64,000 nucleotides of DNA from Acetatifactor sp. (GTDB lineage: Bacteria > Bacillota > Clostridia > Lachnospirales > Lachnospiraceae), in the NCBI GenBank assembly GCA_024695935.1, contig JAILHH010000039.1:1-64000 (forward strand), written 5' to 3'. The position numbers and the translations under genes were made by a program. Positions 34,676 through 43,237 of the stretch are shown here, piece by piece (position 1 is the first letter of the stretch; the number at the start of each line of letters is the position of its first letter). Under the pieces are notes generated by a model. That model was not told the origin of the DNA and did no database searches. It was given only the letters and a program-made list of their open reading frames with translations.

Positions 34676-36376
34676 TTACATTTCGAAGGATACTCTCATC
34701 ATCTCCTCATAGGATGTGGTTCCTTCAAGTACATACTCCGCAGCGGAGTCTCTGAGGGTCTTCATGCCTTCCTTCATGGCAACTGCCTTTATCTCCTCAC
34801 TGGAAGAAGCCTCCCTGGAGATTATCTCCTTTAATGCCGTGGACATGCACATGATCTCATATACACCGATTCGGCCTTTGTAACCGGTGAAATCGCATTG
34901 ATTACATCCAACGGGCTCATATATGAGTATATTTTCCGCAGTGGACCTCTTTAACATTCTCTTTTCATTTTCGGTTGCAAGACGTTTGTCCTTGCATGCG
35001 GGGCAAAGCTTGCGCACAAGTCTCTGAGCGATAACGCCCACCACAGCGTCCGATATAAGGTATGGTTCAACACCCATATCGATAAGACGGGTGATGGAAC
35101 CTGCCGCCGAATTGGTATGAAGTGTACTTACTACCAAATGTCCCGTGATAGCCGCCTGAACAGCTATCTCTGCAGTCTCTGTATCACGGATCTCACCGAT
35201 CATGATGATGTCGGGGTCCTGCCTGAGGATGGACCTTAAGGCAGAAGCAAATGTGAGGTCGGCTTTTGTGTTAACCTGCACCTGATTGATACCGTTTATG
35301 TTTGCCTCCACGGGATCCTCTACCGTGATTATATTAACTTCCTCCCTGTTAAGCTCCGACAAAGCTGTATACAGTGTCGTTGACTTACCGCTTCCGGTAG
35401 GTCCCGTTACGAGGACGATACCGTGAGGATTTTTGAAAATGTGATCGAATTTTTTCAGATCGTCAGCCTTTAAACCCAGCTGACTCTTGTCCCTGGTAAA
35501 TGCATTCTTTGAAGCAAGACGCATTACCACTTTTTCTCCGAAAACCGTAGGCAGTATGGATACACGGATATCATACTCCAGTCTGTCAACCACCTGAGTG
35601 ATCCTTCCGTCCTGAGGCTTTCTCTTTTCGGCGATATCCATACCGCCGATGATCTTGATCCTGGCTGCAAGGGCGGCCATGATCTTGTGACTGTAAGTGC
35701 CTTTTTCATGGAGGGCGCCGTCTATACGAAAGCGCACGCGCACACTCTTTTCTGTAGGCTCTATATGTATATCGGATGCTCGCTGACGAACAGCCGACTC
35801 TATCATTTCTTTTACAAGTACTACGATGGGTGAGTTGGTGACATCTTCGTTTTCGATGATGGCATCATCGTCCAGCACATCAATACCTCTGTCCCTGGTA
35901 AAGGACTCGAGAGCGGCATTTACTCCGCTCTGACCGAATACCCGGTCAATTGCCAAGAGTATCTGTCTTGATGTAGCTACCTCGATCTCTATCTGCAGAT
36001 TGGTGATGATCGAGATGTCATCTATTGCTATGGCATCCATGGGGTCAGCCATGGCTACTTTTATAACTCCGATATTTCCATCGGCATAATCGTAGGGAAA
36101 AACAACATGTTTCTTTAAAATATTCTCCGGAACAAGTTTTACAACATCATCATTGATATTGACCGTCTTTAAATCCACATATGCAAGGCTCATCTGTTTG
36201 CTGATGGCTCTGGCGATGTCGCCCTCTTTCAGATAACCTTCATCCACCAATACCTCTCCCAGCTTTTTGCCACTGCCGTTTTGCTTTTTTAAGGCCTCAT
36301 CCAACTGTTCCTTGGTAATATATTTATTTTCTAATAGTACGTCTCCCAGACGAAGTTTTTTTCTGGTATAATCCAA
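34676..36376 (-). CDS. pilB: Type IV pilus extension ATPase PilB with MshEN-type N-terminus
   Basis: Hexameric cytoplasmic ATPase that drives pilin polymerisation. 566 residues; initiates at TTG 36376 with GGGGAGG 9 bases upstream. Residues 9-32 (RLG...LDEALKKQ) and 38-61 (KLG...IARAISKQ) are two 24-residue motifs exactly five residues apart, the arrangement described for c-di-GMP-binding MshEN domains; the second has Lys for Arg. Walker A GPTGSGKST is at 325-333, the Asp box at ~350, Walker B DIIMIGEIRD at 389-398, a His box near 412-420, and zinc Cys pairs CPAC (458-461) and CNQC. No PilT-type gene accompanies it. Confidence 0.95.
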   Translation of the reverse strand: MDYTRKKLRLGDVLLENKYITKEQLDEALKKQNGSGKKLGEVLVDEGYLKEGDIARAISKQMSLAYVDLKTVNINDDVVKLVPENILKKHVVFPYDYADGNIGVIKVAMADPMDAIAIDDISIITNLQIEIEVATSRQILLAIDRVFGQSGVNAALESFTRDRGIDVLDDDAIIENEDVTNSPIVVLVKEMIESAVRQRASDIHIEPTEKSVRVRFRIDGALHEKGTYSHKIMAALAARIKIIGGMDIAEKRKPQDGRITQVVDRLEYDIRVSILPTVFGEKVVMRLASKNAFTRDKSQLGLKADDLKKFDHIFKNPHGIVLVTGPTGSGKSTTLYTALSELNREEVNIITVEDPVEANINGINQVQVNTKADLTFASALRSILRQDPDIIMIGEIRDTETAEIAVQAAITGHLVVSTLHTNSAAGSITRLIDMGVEPYLISDAVVGVIAQRLVRKLCPACKDKRLATENEKRMLKRSTAENILIYEPVGCNQCDFTGYKGRIGVYEIMCMSTALKEIISREASSSEEIKAVAMKEGMKTLRDSAAEYVLEGTTSYEEMMRVSFEM

Positions 36377-36434
36377 CAGTATAAACCTCCCCTGAATAAA
36401 GATATTTATTATATATTTTACTTTATTTATGTGG

Positions 36435-36440
36435 ATTATA
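36435..36440 (-). promoter_or_regulatory. Possible -10 element ahead of pilB
   Basis: A consensus TATAAT on the minus strand, about 55 bases before the pilB start. The -35 position (GAATTT at 17 bases) is poor, so pilB may instead be read from upstream of the small gene at 36502-36612. Confidence 0.35.
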
Positions 36441-36501
36441 CAAGAATATTTTGCGAAAAATTCAGACTTTTTTGTGTAAAATCACACAATTAGCCCAATT
36501 T

Positions 36502-36612
36502 TTAGTCCATATGATCCTCTGCGTATTCTGCGTAATCGTCCTCGCTGGAGAAAAGCATGTACTCACCGTTCACATATCCCATATATCCTGCATTTGTATA
36601 ATAACCCTTCAT
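36502..36612 (-). CDS. Small protein of 36 residues, Tyr- and acid-rich, at the head of the pilus operon
   Basis: ATG at 36612 preceded by AGGAGG with a 7-base spacer, an ideal ribosome binding site; stop TAA at 36502. The product starts MKGYYTNAGYMGYVNGEY and ends in an acidic stretch (SSEDDYAEYAED then HMD). It has seven Tyr and no hydrophobic segment, so it is likely soluble and cytoplasmic. I do not recognise a named family. It precedes pilB by 125 bases in the same direction with no intervening terminator seen, so it may be the first gene of the operon. A palindrome AGTCCA...TGGACT (36684-36701) and a TATTAT -10-like element (36673-36678) lie upstream. Confidence 0.78.
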   Translation of the reverse strand: MKGYYTNAGYMGYVNGEYMLFSSEDDYAEYAEDHMD

Positions 36613-36683
36613 ATCATATCCTCCTGTCAATTTTTACTGATGGTTTCACTTTTTCTAAGCTGACTTGAGGATATAATATTTTC

Positions 36684-36701
36684 AGTCCATTACTTTGGAC
36701 T
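36684..36701. promoter_or_regulatory. Palindrome upstream of the small gene, possible operator
   Basis: AGTCCA-TTACTT-TGGACT, a perfect 6-bp inverted repeat. It lies directly upstream of a TATTAT element on the minus strand, a position suited to a transcription regulator. No -35 consensus is seen. Confidence 0.35.
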
Positions 36702-36739
36702 TAATCGAACATTTTTTTGTTTTTTACTATTTTTTAAAA

Positions 36740-36769
36740 AAATCGAGTAGGCTGACTCCTACTCGATTT
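36740..36769 (-). terminator. Intrinsic terminator (minus strand)
   Basis: AAATCGAGTAGG (36740-36751) pairs perfectly with CCTACTCGATTT (36758-36769); on the minus strand it is followed by seven T. It would stop transcription coming from asnS before the pilus operon. Confidence 0.88.
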
Positions 36770-36785
36770 CAACTCTGTTTCACAC

Positions 36786-36861
36786 CTCAAGGCAAAGCCT
36801 TTCGGTGTTCTACAGTCGCCTAAGTCCACCTCGCAAGCGAGCTTGCGGATGGGACTTAGGC
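36786..36861. repeat. Nested and tandem hairpins between asnS and the pilus operon
   Basis: AAGGC-AAA-GCCTT (36789-36801) and a long compound hairpin GCCTAAGTCC (36818-36827)...GGACTTAGGC (36852-36861) that contains a second perfect palindrome CGCAAGC-GA-GCTTGCG (36832-36847). With the two terminators around it, this fills the 323-base gap; I see no coding sequence here. Confidence 0.75.
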
Positions 36862-36877
36862 TAGTTGTTACACAAAA

Positions 36878-36907
36878 GACAGGGCGTTTTCACATGATCG
36901 CCCTGTC
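36878..36907 (-). terminator. asnS terminator
   Basis: GACAGGGCG (36878-36886) pairs with CGCCCTGTC (36899-36907); minus-strand T run TTTTGTG follows. It begins about 30 bases after the asnS stop codon. Confidence 0.8.
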
Positions 36908-36935
36908 CGATGCTTTATTGGTTTATATAACTTTT

Positions 36936-38327
36936 TTACAGATCGCAGTTGTTGACTGTACGAGGGAAGGGAAGCACGTCTCTGATGTTACCCATTCCGG
37001 TGAGGTACATTACACATCTCTCAAATCCCAGGCCGAATCCCGCGTGTCTAACGGAACCGTATTTTCTGAGGTCAAGATAGAACTGATAATCTTCTTTCTT
37101 AAGTCCCAGCTCGTCCATTCTCTTTGTGAGAAGCTCCAGTGAATCCTCTCTCTGGCTTCCGCCGATGATCTCTCCGATTCCGGGAACCAGGCAGTCCATA
37201 GCGGCTACTGTCTTTCCGTCGTCGTTGAGTTTCATGTAAAATGCCTTGATCTCCTTTGGATAATCGGTTACGAATACAGGGCGCTTGAACTCCTGCTCTG
37301 TCAGGAATCTCTCGTGCTCTGTCTGAAGGTCGCAACCCCAGAATACTTTATAATCAAACTCATCATTGTGTTTTTCAAGGATCTTAATTGCCTCTGTATA
37401 TGTTACATGGCCAAAGTCTGAATTGAGCACATGGTTTAATCTGTCAAGGAGTCCCTTGTCGATAAAGTTGTTAAAGAAATTCATCTCCTCGGGAGCATTC
37501 TCAAGTACATAGCGGATGACAAATTTAAGCATGCTCTCTGCCAGAACCATGTCGTCTTTGAGGTCAGCAAAGGCCATCTCGGGCTCAATCATCCAAAACT
37601 CTGCAGCATGTCTTGTGGTATTGGAATTCTCCGCACGGAATGTAGGTCCAAAGGTATATACATTCTTGAAAGCGAATGCGTAGGTCTCGACATTAAGCTG
37701 TCCGGATACGGTAAGGTTTGTCTCTTTTCCGAAAAAGTCCTTTGAATAATCAACCTTTCCGTCCTCTGTCATGGGGAGATTGTTTAAATCAAGTGTGGTC
37801 ACCTGGAACATTTCTCCGGCACCCTCGCAGTCACTTCCGGTGATGATGGGAGTATGGACATATACAAAACCTCTCTCCATAAAGAAAGTATGGATCGCAT
37901 AAGCGATAAGGCTTCTGACTCTGAAGACTGCCTGGAATGTGTTGGTTCTGGGTCTTAAATGAGTCATAGTTCTCAGATATTCAAAGGTGTGACGCTTTTT
38001 CTGAAGAGGGTAATCCGCTCCTGAAGGGCCTTCTACAAAAAGCTCTGTTGCCTGAAGCTCGAAAGGCTGCTTTGCATCGGGGGTAAGGACTACTTTTCCC
38101 TTTACCACTACAGCTGCGCCTACATTTATCTTGCAGATATCTGCGAAATTTTCCATTTCCTCATGGTATACCACCTGAAGGGGCTCAAAGAATGTACCGT
38201 CGTTTATCACCAAAAATCCAAAGGTCTTTGAATCACGGTTACTTCTGACCCAGCCGCCCACTGTAACTTCTGCATCAGCAAATTTTTCTTTGTCTCTGTA
38301 CAAATCTCTTATGTCTGTTAAATCCAT
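36936..38327 (-). CDS. asnS: Asparaginyl-tRNA synthetase
   Basis: Class II synthetase charging tRNA-Asn. 463 residues: N-terminal OB-fold anticodon domain (~1-110, [20 protein letters not shown]), then the catalytic core with motif 1 region, GAGEMFQVT, motif 2 [20 protein letters not shown] and motif 3 [20 protein letters not shown] near the C-terminus. The ending [12 protein letters not shown] is typical of bacterial AsnRS. A GAGAGGAAG site precedes the ATG. It lies 74 bases after the trigger-factor-like lipoprotein gene and has no T-box leader. Confidence 0.97.
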   Translation of the reverse strand: MDLTDIRDLYRDKEKFADAEVTVGGWVRSNRDSKTFGFLVINDGTFFEPLQVVYHEEMENFADICKINVGAAVVVKGKVVLTPDAKQPFELQATELFVEGPSGADYPLQKKRHTFEYLRTMTHLRPRTNTFQAVFRVRSLIAYAIHTFFMERGFVYVHTPIITGSDCEGAGEMFQVTTLDLNNLPMTEDGKVDYSKDFFGKETNLTVSGQLNVETYAFAFKNVYTFGPTFRAENSNTTRHAAEFWMIEPEMAFADLKDDMVLAESMLKFVIRYVLENAPEEMNFFNNFIDKGLLDRLNHVLNSDFGHVTYTEAIKILEKHNDEFDYKVFWGCDLQTEHERFLTEQEFKRPVFVTDYPKEIKAFYMKLNDDGKTVAAMDCLVPGIGEIIGGSQREDSLELLTKRMDELGLKKEDYQFYLDLRKYGSVRHAGFGLGFERCVMYLTGMGNIRDVLPFPRTVNNCDL

Positions 38328-38401
38328 TTTTACTTCCTCTCCCGCGCCACGAAAAGTCCGTTGGCCGTCTGTTTTATTTAGAACTTACTGCATTTTGATC
38401 A

Positions 38402-39481
38402 CTAATTTTCTGTGATGGTGGAAATCGTCTTAAAATACTCCACAACGTTTTCCATCATCATGCCGTTTCTGAGGGAATCGAAATCAACTCCCTCGCCTTC
38501 GATATAGGCATCGATTGAATCGTATCCCTGACCGGTGGCGTATTCCAAAGCCTTTGCGTTTACCTCTTCATCCGTGGGATTGAGGCCTTCATTGTTTGCG
38601 ATAAGCTGAGCTGCCACATAATTTCTGGCGATCTCCAATGCATAATTGTCGGCATATTCATCAGCTGTCACACCATAGTAATTGCCGCAGAATGCATCCA
38701 CATCCTCGAATCCGTAATAGTTTGCGGCTGACTGCAGATTTTTCATAATGTTGCCTTTAAATCTAGCGATCAGTTCATCGGGAAGTGTCTTAAAGGTAGC
38801 TGTATCGGAAAATCCTGCAATGATCTGATTTTTAATTTCATTGTCATGGGCGCTTCTTGCCTGCTCCATGAGAACGGACTTTACATAGCTTCTCAATGAC
38901 TCCACGTCAGTCACTCCGTCAACGCCGATGGAAGCAGCCTTTTTGTCATCTATACCGTCTGCCAGAATGTAATTTAAGTTGATATTAAATACAACCTTTA
39001 CTCCCGCAAGGTCCGCATTCCAGTAATCCTCGGGGAACTGAACATTGATATCAAAGTTTTCTCCGGGTGTGTGACCTATGATCTGTTCCTCGAAGCCTTC
39101 GATAAACGAATGGGATCCGATCTCAAGGTCCACTCCTTTCGCAGTACCCCCGTCGAAAGCACTGTCATCTCTGTAACCGGTGTAATCGATATTAACGATA
39201 TCTCCGTCTTCCACGGTGCGGTCCATGATCTTGTCTTCATCGGATAATTCATAACTTGAATAAGAAGAGAGATAACTGCTGACATTGGAATCAACATTTT
39301 CATCCGTTACTTCCGAAGTGCTCACATTGATGTCAAAACCCTGGGAATAATCCTGAAGGGTTACATACTTTTCTACGTTTATATCTCTAAGATCCTTGTC
39401 TCCGACTTTTCCGGCACATCCCGTCATAAGTGTTGCTCCGGCCAAAACAAGGGTCGCATATGCCAATAATCTGTTTTTCAT
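38402..39481 (-). CDS. Trigger-factor-like peptidyl-prolyl isomerase lipoprotein
   Basis: 359 residues from the ATG at 39481, which follows GGAGGAATT; the frame extends further upstream but without a site. The signal peptide ends in lipobox LMTGC, so it is predicted to be lipid-anchored outside the membrane. Residues ~85-175 match the FKBP domain as found in trigger factor (VEDGDIVNIDYTGYRDDSAF, IEGFEEQIIGHTPGENFDI), followed by a helical trigger factor C-terminal/SurA-like part. The ribosome-binding N-terminal domain of true trigger factor is absent. It is probably a secreted-protein folding chaperone. Confidence 0.9.
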   Translation of the reverse strand: MKNRLLAYATLVLAGATLMTGCAGKVGDKDLRDINVEKYVTLQDYSQGFDINVSTSEVTDENVDSNVSSYLSSYSSYELSDEDKIMDRTVEDGDIVNIDYTGYRDDSAFDGGTAKGVDLEIGSHSFIEGFEEQIIGHTPGENFDINVQFPEDYWNADLAGVKVVFNINLNYILADGIDDKKAASIGVDGVTDVESLRSYVKSVLMEQARSAHDNEIKNQIIAGFSDTATFKTLPDELIARFKGNIMKNLQSAANYYGFEDVDAFCGNYYGVTADEYADNYALEIARNYVAAQLIANNEGLNPTDEEVNAKALEYATGQGYDSIDAYIEGEGVDFDSLRNGMMMENVVEYFKTISTITEN

Positions 39482-39619
39482 TAATTCCTCCATAAAATAA
39501 GAATATGTGTGGAGGCGTCCTCCACTATGCGCAAAATTTTTCAAAATATAACTTTTTCAGAGAAGAAAAATGCCTGTAATGGCGCTCCTTCCGGTCGCCC
39601 GATTTGCGCATACAAAGTA

Positions 39620-39628
39620 TTTATATCA
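39620..39628 (-). promoter_or_regulatory. Extended -10 promoter for the trigger-factor-like lipoprotein
   Basis: Minus-strand TGATATAAA (hexamer 39625-39620) is an extended -10 without a clear -35, about 140 bases before the start. It lies in the 200-base gap after the membrane protein gene, where I see nothing else. Confidence 0.45.
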
Positions 39629-39680
39629 CAAGAATGGAATTTTTTAAACCCATTTAATTATCATATGCGCAATATTTCCG

Positions 39681-41411
39681 TCACTGTCTCACACGATAGA
39701 CACTATAATTTTCTCCCGTAGCCAAAACTAACGAATCCGTCAATTCCGGTTCTGTGCCAAAATATTCCTCCAAATATCCGAGTTTGATCTCTTTTACAAA
39801 ATCCTGAGTCGACTCGGGCATAAGGAAAAAGCATCCTTTGTCCTGACTCAAATATTCGTCCACATGCCTCAATGCATCCGGCAAAAGAGAATACCAGCCG
39901 CCCGTAAAAATAAAATTATTGTCCTGTTTATCCGTTTCAAAAACACTGCGCCTTAAGTATGTGTAGGACTCACTGGGCAAAATATAAATATGATCTCTGT
40001 CATTATTGCAATAGTCTTTTAACTGACCGTATGCCTCATTTATAAGGATCTCTGTATTCCGCTCCGCAGACAGACTCCGATATTGTTCTTTCATGCAAAG
40101 ACCTGATAAAAGAACTGTTGCACAGACACTGACTAAAACCGCGCCCGGGCGGACAAACGTAAGGGCTTTCACTTCACTTCTGTTTGAAGTAAGTACGATC
40201 CACAAAAAGACCGATAATACCACGACGCATTCCGCGTAAATAAGCGGTGTGACAACTCTGGACGGCATACGTCCGTTATATACCACGTACCCCCAGGATA
40301 CACATTTCATAGCAAGGTAAAACAGCAGGATCATAAATCCTTCAAATCTCTTATATAAAAATACAGCAATGATAGCCAATATCCATGACAATGCGATCAG
40401 GAAAGGTAAAAACGTAAATGAATTTTTTAAAGTCAATTTGCCGATACCAAGCAAAATTTCACCTGCAATAAACGGCTTTATAACATTGCTTGCAGATCTG
40501 TCTGCGATCTTTGCAAGCACACCCTCACTGTTATCCCAGTCCAATATTAAATAGTGCCTGAAGGCATAATATTTTTCCTTTGAAATATCATATTCGGACA
40601 GAATATCCTCGACCTCTTCGTATTCAGGGCATCCTGCATAATCAAACATCTGCATTCTGGCAGTATTTTCGGCATCCGCCTCTCTGTACTCCCGGTCCGC
40701 ATATTCAACCTTTGTAATAAGCGTTCCGATAAGGACTATCAAAACGCATATGGCGGCACCTGAAAACAAAGTCTTAAATCTCCGTCCGGATTCTTTATCC
40801 CTTCCAAATCTTAAGAGTAAAACCGTTAATCCGACAGGTGCCATCAGCTCCATGGCATTTGGTCTTAGCAAAAATGCGAAAATTTCAAAAAATAAAAAGG
40901 CGCCGACTGCCTTTTTCCTGTTTTCATAAAAACAAAAGCACACAAATCCCACGAGAGCTGCCATCTCCGCAGTTGATGTGTACTGGATCCTGGAATGCAA
41001 ATGCCAAAAAGCTGCAAACAAAGAACACCACACAGGGAAAGTGATAAGATACATTTTTTTATCCCTGACCATACTGTTAATGGCATTTAAAGGCAGAAAC
41101 CCCGCCAGAAAATGCAACAGTACCAGCAAAGAGCCATACCATGGAACCGCAGGAATCGCTCTGTATAAAACACTCATCAAAAATGATAAGATAACATGAT
41201 CGTATTGATATATCCTCCACTGTTCTGTCCCTGCAAGACTTCCGCTTAACAGACCTGAAATAATGATATCGTCATTATTTTCAAACCAGAACCTGTTTAA
41301 ATAATACATTGCAGCCATTATTGCAAAAATCGCTGCCGCCTCTATAGCCGCTATGTATTTTTCTCCGGTCTTTTTCATTTCATTTTTACCTTTCGAATCT
41401 GCCGCCGGCAT
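39681..41411 (-). CDS. Polytopic membrane protein, GT-C glycosyltransferase-like
   Basis: 576 residues with about eleven hydrophobic segments. After the first helix comes a loop WFENNDDIIISGLLSG, with an acidic pair in the place where GT-C transferases carry their catalytic acidic residue. The C-terminal ~130 residues form a soluble outside domain (HIYILPSESYTYLRRSVF, NFIFTGGWYSLLPDAL). This shape is shared by lipid-linked sugar transferases of surface-glycan clusters; no family could be named with certainty. GGAGGTTAT precedes the ATG at 41411. It is the last of four same-strand genes (46486 to 39681), probably an operon. Confidence 0.75.
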   Translation of the reverse strand: MPAADSKGKNEMKKTGEKYIAAIEAAAIFAIMAAMYYLNRFWFENNDDIIISGLLSGSLAGTEQWRIYQYDHVILSFLMSVLYRAIPAVPWYGSLLVLLHFLAGFLPLNAINSMVRDKKMYLITFPVWCSLFAAFWHLHSRIQYTSTAEMAALVGFVCFCFYENRKKAVGAFLFFEIFAFLLRPNAMELMAPVGLTVLLLRFGRDKESGRRFKTLFSGAAICVLIVLIGTLITKVEYADREYREADAENTARMQMFDYAGCPEYEEVEDILSEYDISKEKYYAFRHYLILDWDNSEGVLAKIADRSASNVIKPFIAGEILLGIGKLTLKNSFTFLPFLIALSWILAIIAVFLYKRFEGFMILLFYLAMKCVSWGYVVYNGRMPSRVVTPLIYAECVVVLSVFLWIVLTSNRSEVKALTFVRPGAVLVSVCATVLLSGLCMKEQYRSLSAERNTEILINEAYGQLKDYCNNDRDHIYILPSESYTYLRRSVFETDKQDNNFIFTGGWYSLLPDALRHVDEYLSQDKGCFFLMPESTQDFVKEIKLGYLEEYFGTEPELTDSLVLATGENYSVYRVRQ

Positions 41412-41458
41412 TTTTATAACCTCCGGGAAATCGAGTGGATCCTCTTATTTCTTACGAT

Positions 41459-43225
41459 CTACTCCACTTCATAGAGATAAATAAAGTACGAATACTCGTA
41501 GCTGTCAAATACTTTACAAAACTTAAGCCCGCTTTTCTCAGGACCTTCTATGGGTCCCGAAGAAAATACAAATCTGCAATCCAGGTCTTTTAATGCATCC
41601 GAATTAAGTTCAAGATCTTCATAATGCGAGTGATCGGATTTTGTCATTAACCTGGCTCCGGGATACTCGGAAGAGAGGATGTAACATCTGTTGCCCCAGT
41701 TATCAAAATACGCTCGGTTGTATTCGCTTTTATCAAGCTCTTTCGCGATTATTTTCCTGAATTTATGCTTATATTCAAGATCATAATTGTTTGAATATCC
41801 GTCTATCGTATAAAAACCGTTGTAAAGGGCAACTGCAGGCTCAAGCCCAAGGCTTGCCACCCTGAAACTGCCCTTTTCAAGGGAATAATTGTCTGAAATA
41901 TAATCCGATATTTCCTGATACTCATCCTCACAAAAATATGCCTTCCACGGAAATGCCGTGGACTCTTTTCTCACAAATTCCATGGCATTTTCCTTAAAAG
42001 GACTCTGCTTTAGTACCGTGATGGCTGTCGGAGCAAGAATAATCAGAAAAATTACTGTTCCCACCACCGGCTTTTTTACGTATTCTGTGATCATTACTCC
42101 CGTGAGACCAAGTATCGTATACCACAAAAACGGATTAAACCAGTAAAACCGGTCTATCTGAAAAGTTTTTAATGCGCTGTCCGAGCCATTCAGAATATCG
42201 ACTACTGCCGCTGTGTGCATAAACCCGTAAAATGCGGAGATCACCAAAACTGTTATCATCAATATCGAAAGTGCACGGTAATACCACTCATGCTTTTTTC
42301 TCACAAAAAATACAGCCAACGCAATAATTGCCCCTGCCAGGATAAAACTGTGGAGACTTGGGACAGCATCGCTTCCCCTGAAAAAAAGATTACAAAAATT
42401 TCCCCAGAAGCTTCCGGAACTTAATACAGCCTCACTCTTGTGAGAGACAAAGGCCATCTCCGGGTGGATGACTTGCAGGATCAGATTTCGATTAAGAATA
42501 AGATAGATCAAGACAAGCAGAATCAGCCCGATCCACATCCCCTTTATTCCCGCAGTTTTTTGTGCATTTTGCCTGAAATAAACGGATAAAATTATCGCCG
42601 AAACAAAGTAAACGGCACAGACTGCATAGCCGCACAGTACAAAGGACGAAAAGAGAGCATATACGCTTATCAAAATATAACCAATGATAAAATTCCTTTT
42701 TTGATGAGACTCTTGGCCATAGACAAATTCCCAAACAGCAAGTGCTACCATGGGAATTCCGGAAACACTGATGCCATAAACCGAAAAGAAGGGCAGAAAT
42801 GAAAACAGCAAAGCGGAACAGAAACTGATAAAATTCTTTTTCGTAAGTTTTGAAAGCCACAGATACATACCTAAAAAAGCCGTAAAGGTGACAAAGGCCT
42901 GATTTACCAAAAATGCATGAAGCGGGCTTAAAAATCTGTAAAACAGCAGCGTTCCGTATGAGGGAGGAGTCAGTGCGGCACTTGACACTCCCCCGAGAAA
43001 TTCGGGATAAAAATCCACTCCCGAAAATAAATACCTGCTGCCCAGGATATATGCCACGATCTCGCCATCCAACTGATCATGTACATCTATCACACTGTTT
43101 TCACCAAGGATAAAAAAAGTCAAATTGGAAATAAAAACTGCCACCAATCCCAATGTCATAAAAATCCATTTTGAAGATCTGAACTTTGGCTCGGTATTTT
43201 CCATGCTGTTTAAAATTCCCCTCAT
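41459..43225 (-). CDS. Polytopic membrane protein, DUF6044/YkoS-like, copy A
   Basis: 588 residues with 11-12 membrane segments and a C-terminal outside domain. The opening loop VIDVHDQLDGEIVAYILGSR, the central SVYGISVSGIPMVALAV and the late GFYTIDGYSNNYDLEYKHKF are shared with the protein at 44696-46486, so the two are paralogues. From memory this matches DUF6044 (B. subtilis YkoS), of unknown function; fold and setting suggest a GT-C type transferase. The start is uncertain: ATG 43225 lacks a good ribosome binding site, and the Met at 43204 follows GAGGGG by 13 bases. Confidence 0.78.
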   Translation of the reverse strand: MRGILNSMENTEPKFRSSKWIFMTLGLVAVFISNLTFFILGENSVIDVHDQLDGEIVAYILGSRYLFSGVDFYPEFLGGVSSAALTPPSYGTLLFYRFLSPLHAFLVNQAFVTFTAFLGMYLWLSKLTKKNFISFCSALLFSFLPFFSVYGISVSGIPMVALAVWEFVYGQESHQKRNFIIGYILISVYALFSSFVLCGYAVCAVYFVSAIILSVYFRQNAQKTAGIKGMWIGLILLVLIYLILNRNLILQVIHPEMAFVSHKSEAVLSSGSFWGNFCNLFFRGSDAVPSLHSFILAGAIIALAVFFVRKKHEWYYRALSILMITVLVISAFYGFMHTAAVVDILNGSDSALKTFQIDRFYWFNPFLWYTILGLTGVMITEYVKKPVVGTVIFLIILAPTAITVLKQSPFKENAMEFVRKESTAFPWKAYFCEDEYQEISDYISDNYSLEKGSFRVASLGLEPAVALYNGFYTIDGYSNNYDLEYKHKFRKIIAKELDKSEYNRAYFDNWGNRCYILSSEYPGARLMTKSDHSHYEDLELNSDALKDLDCRFVFSSGPIEGPEKSGLKFCKVFDSYEYSYFIYLYEVE

Positions 43226-43237
43226 TTATATAATCTG

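Noticed and set aside
36474-36491. Hairpin TTGTGT...ACACAA as terminator between the small gene and pilB
   Set aside because: On the minus strand it is followed by A residues, not T, so it does not look like an intrinsic terminator.
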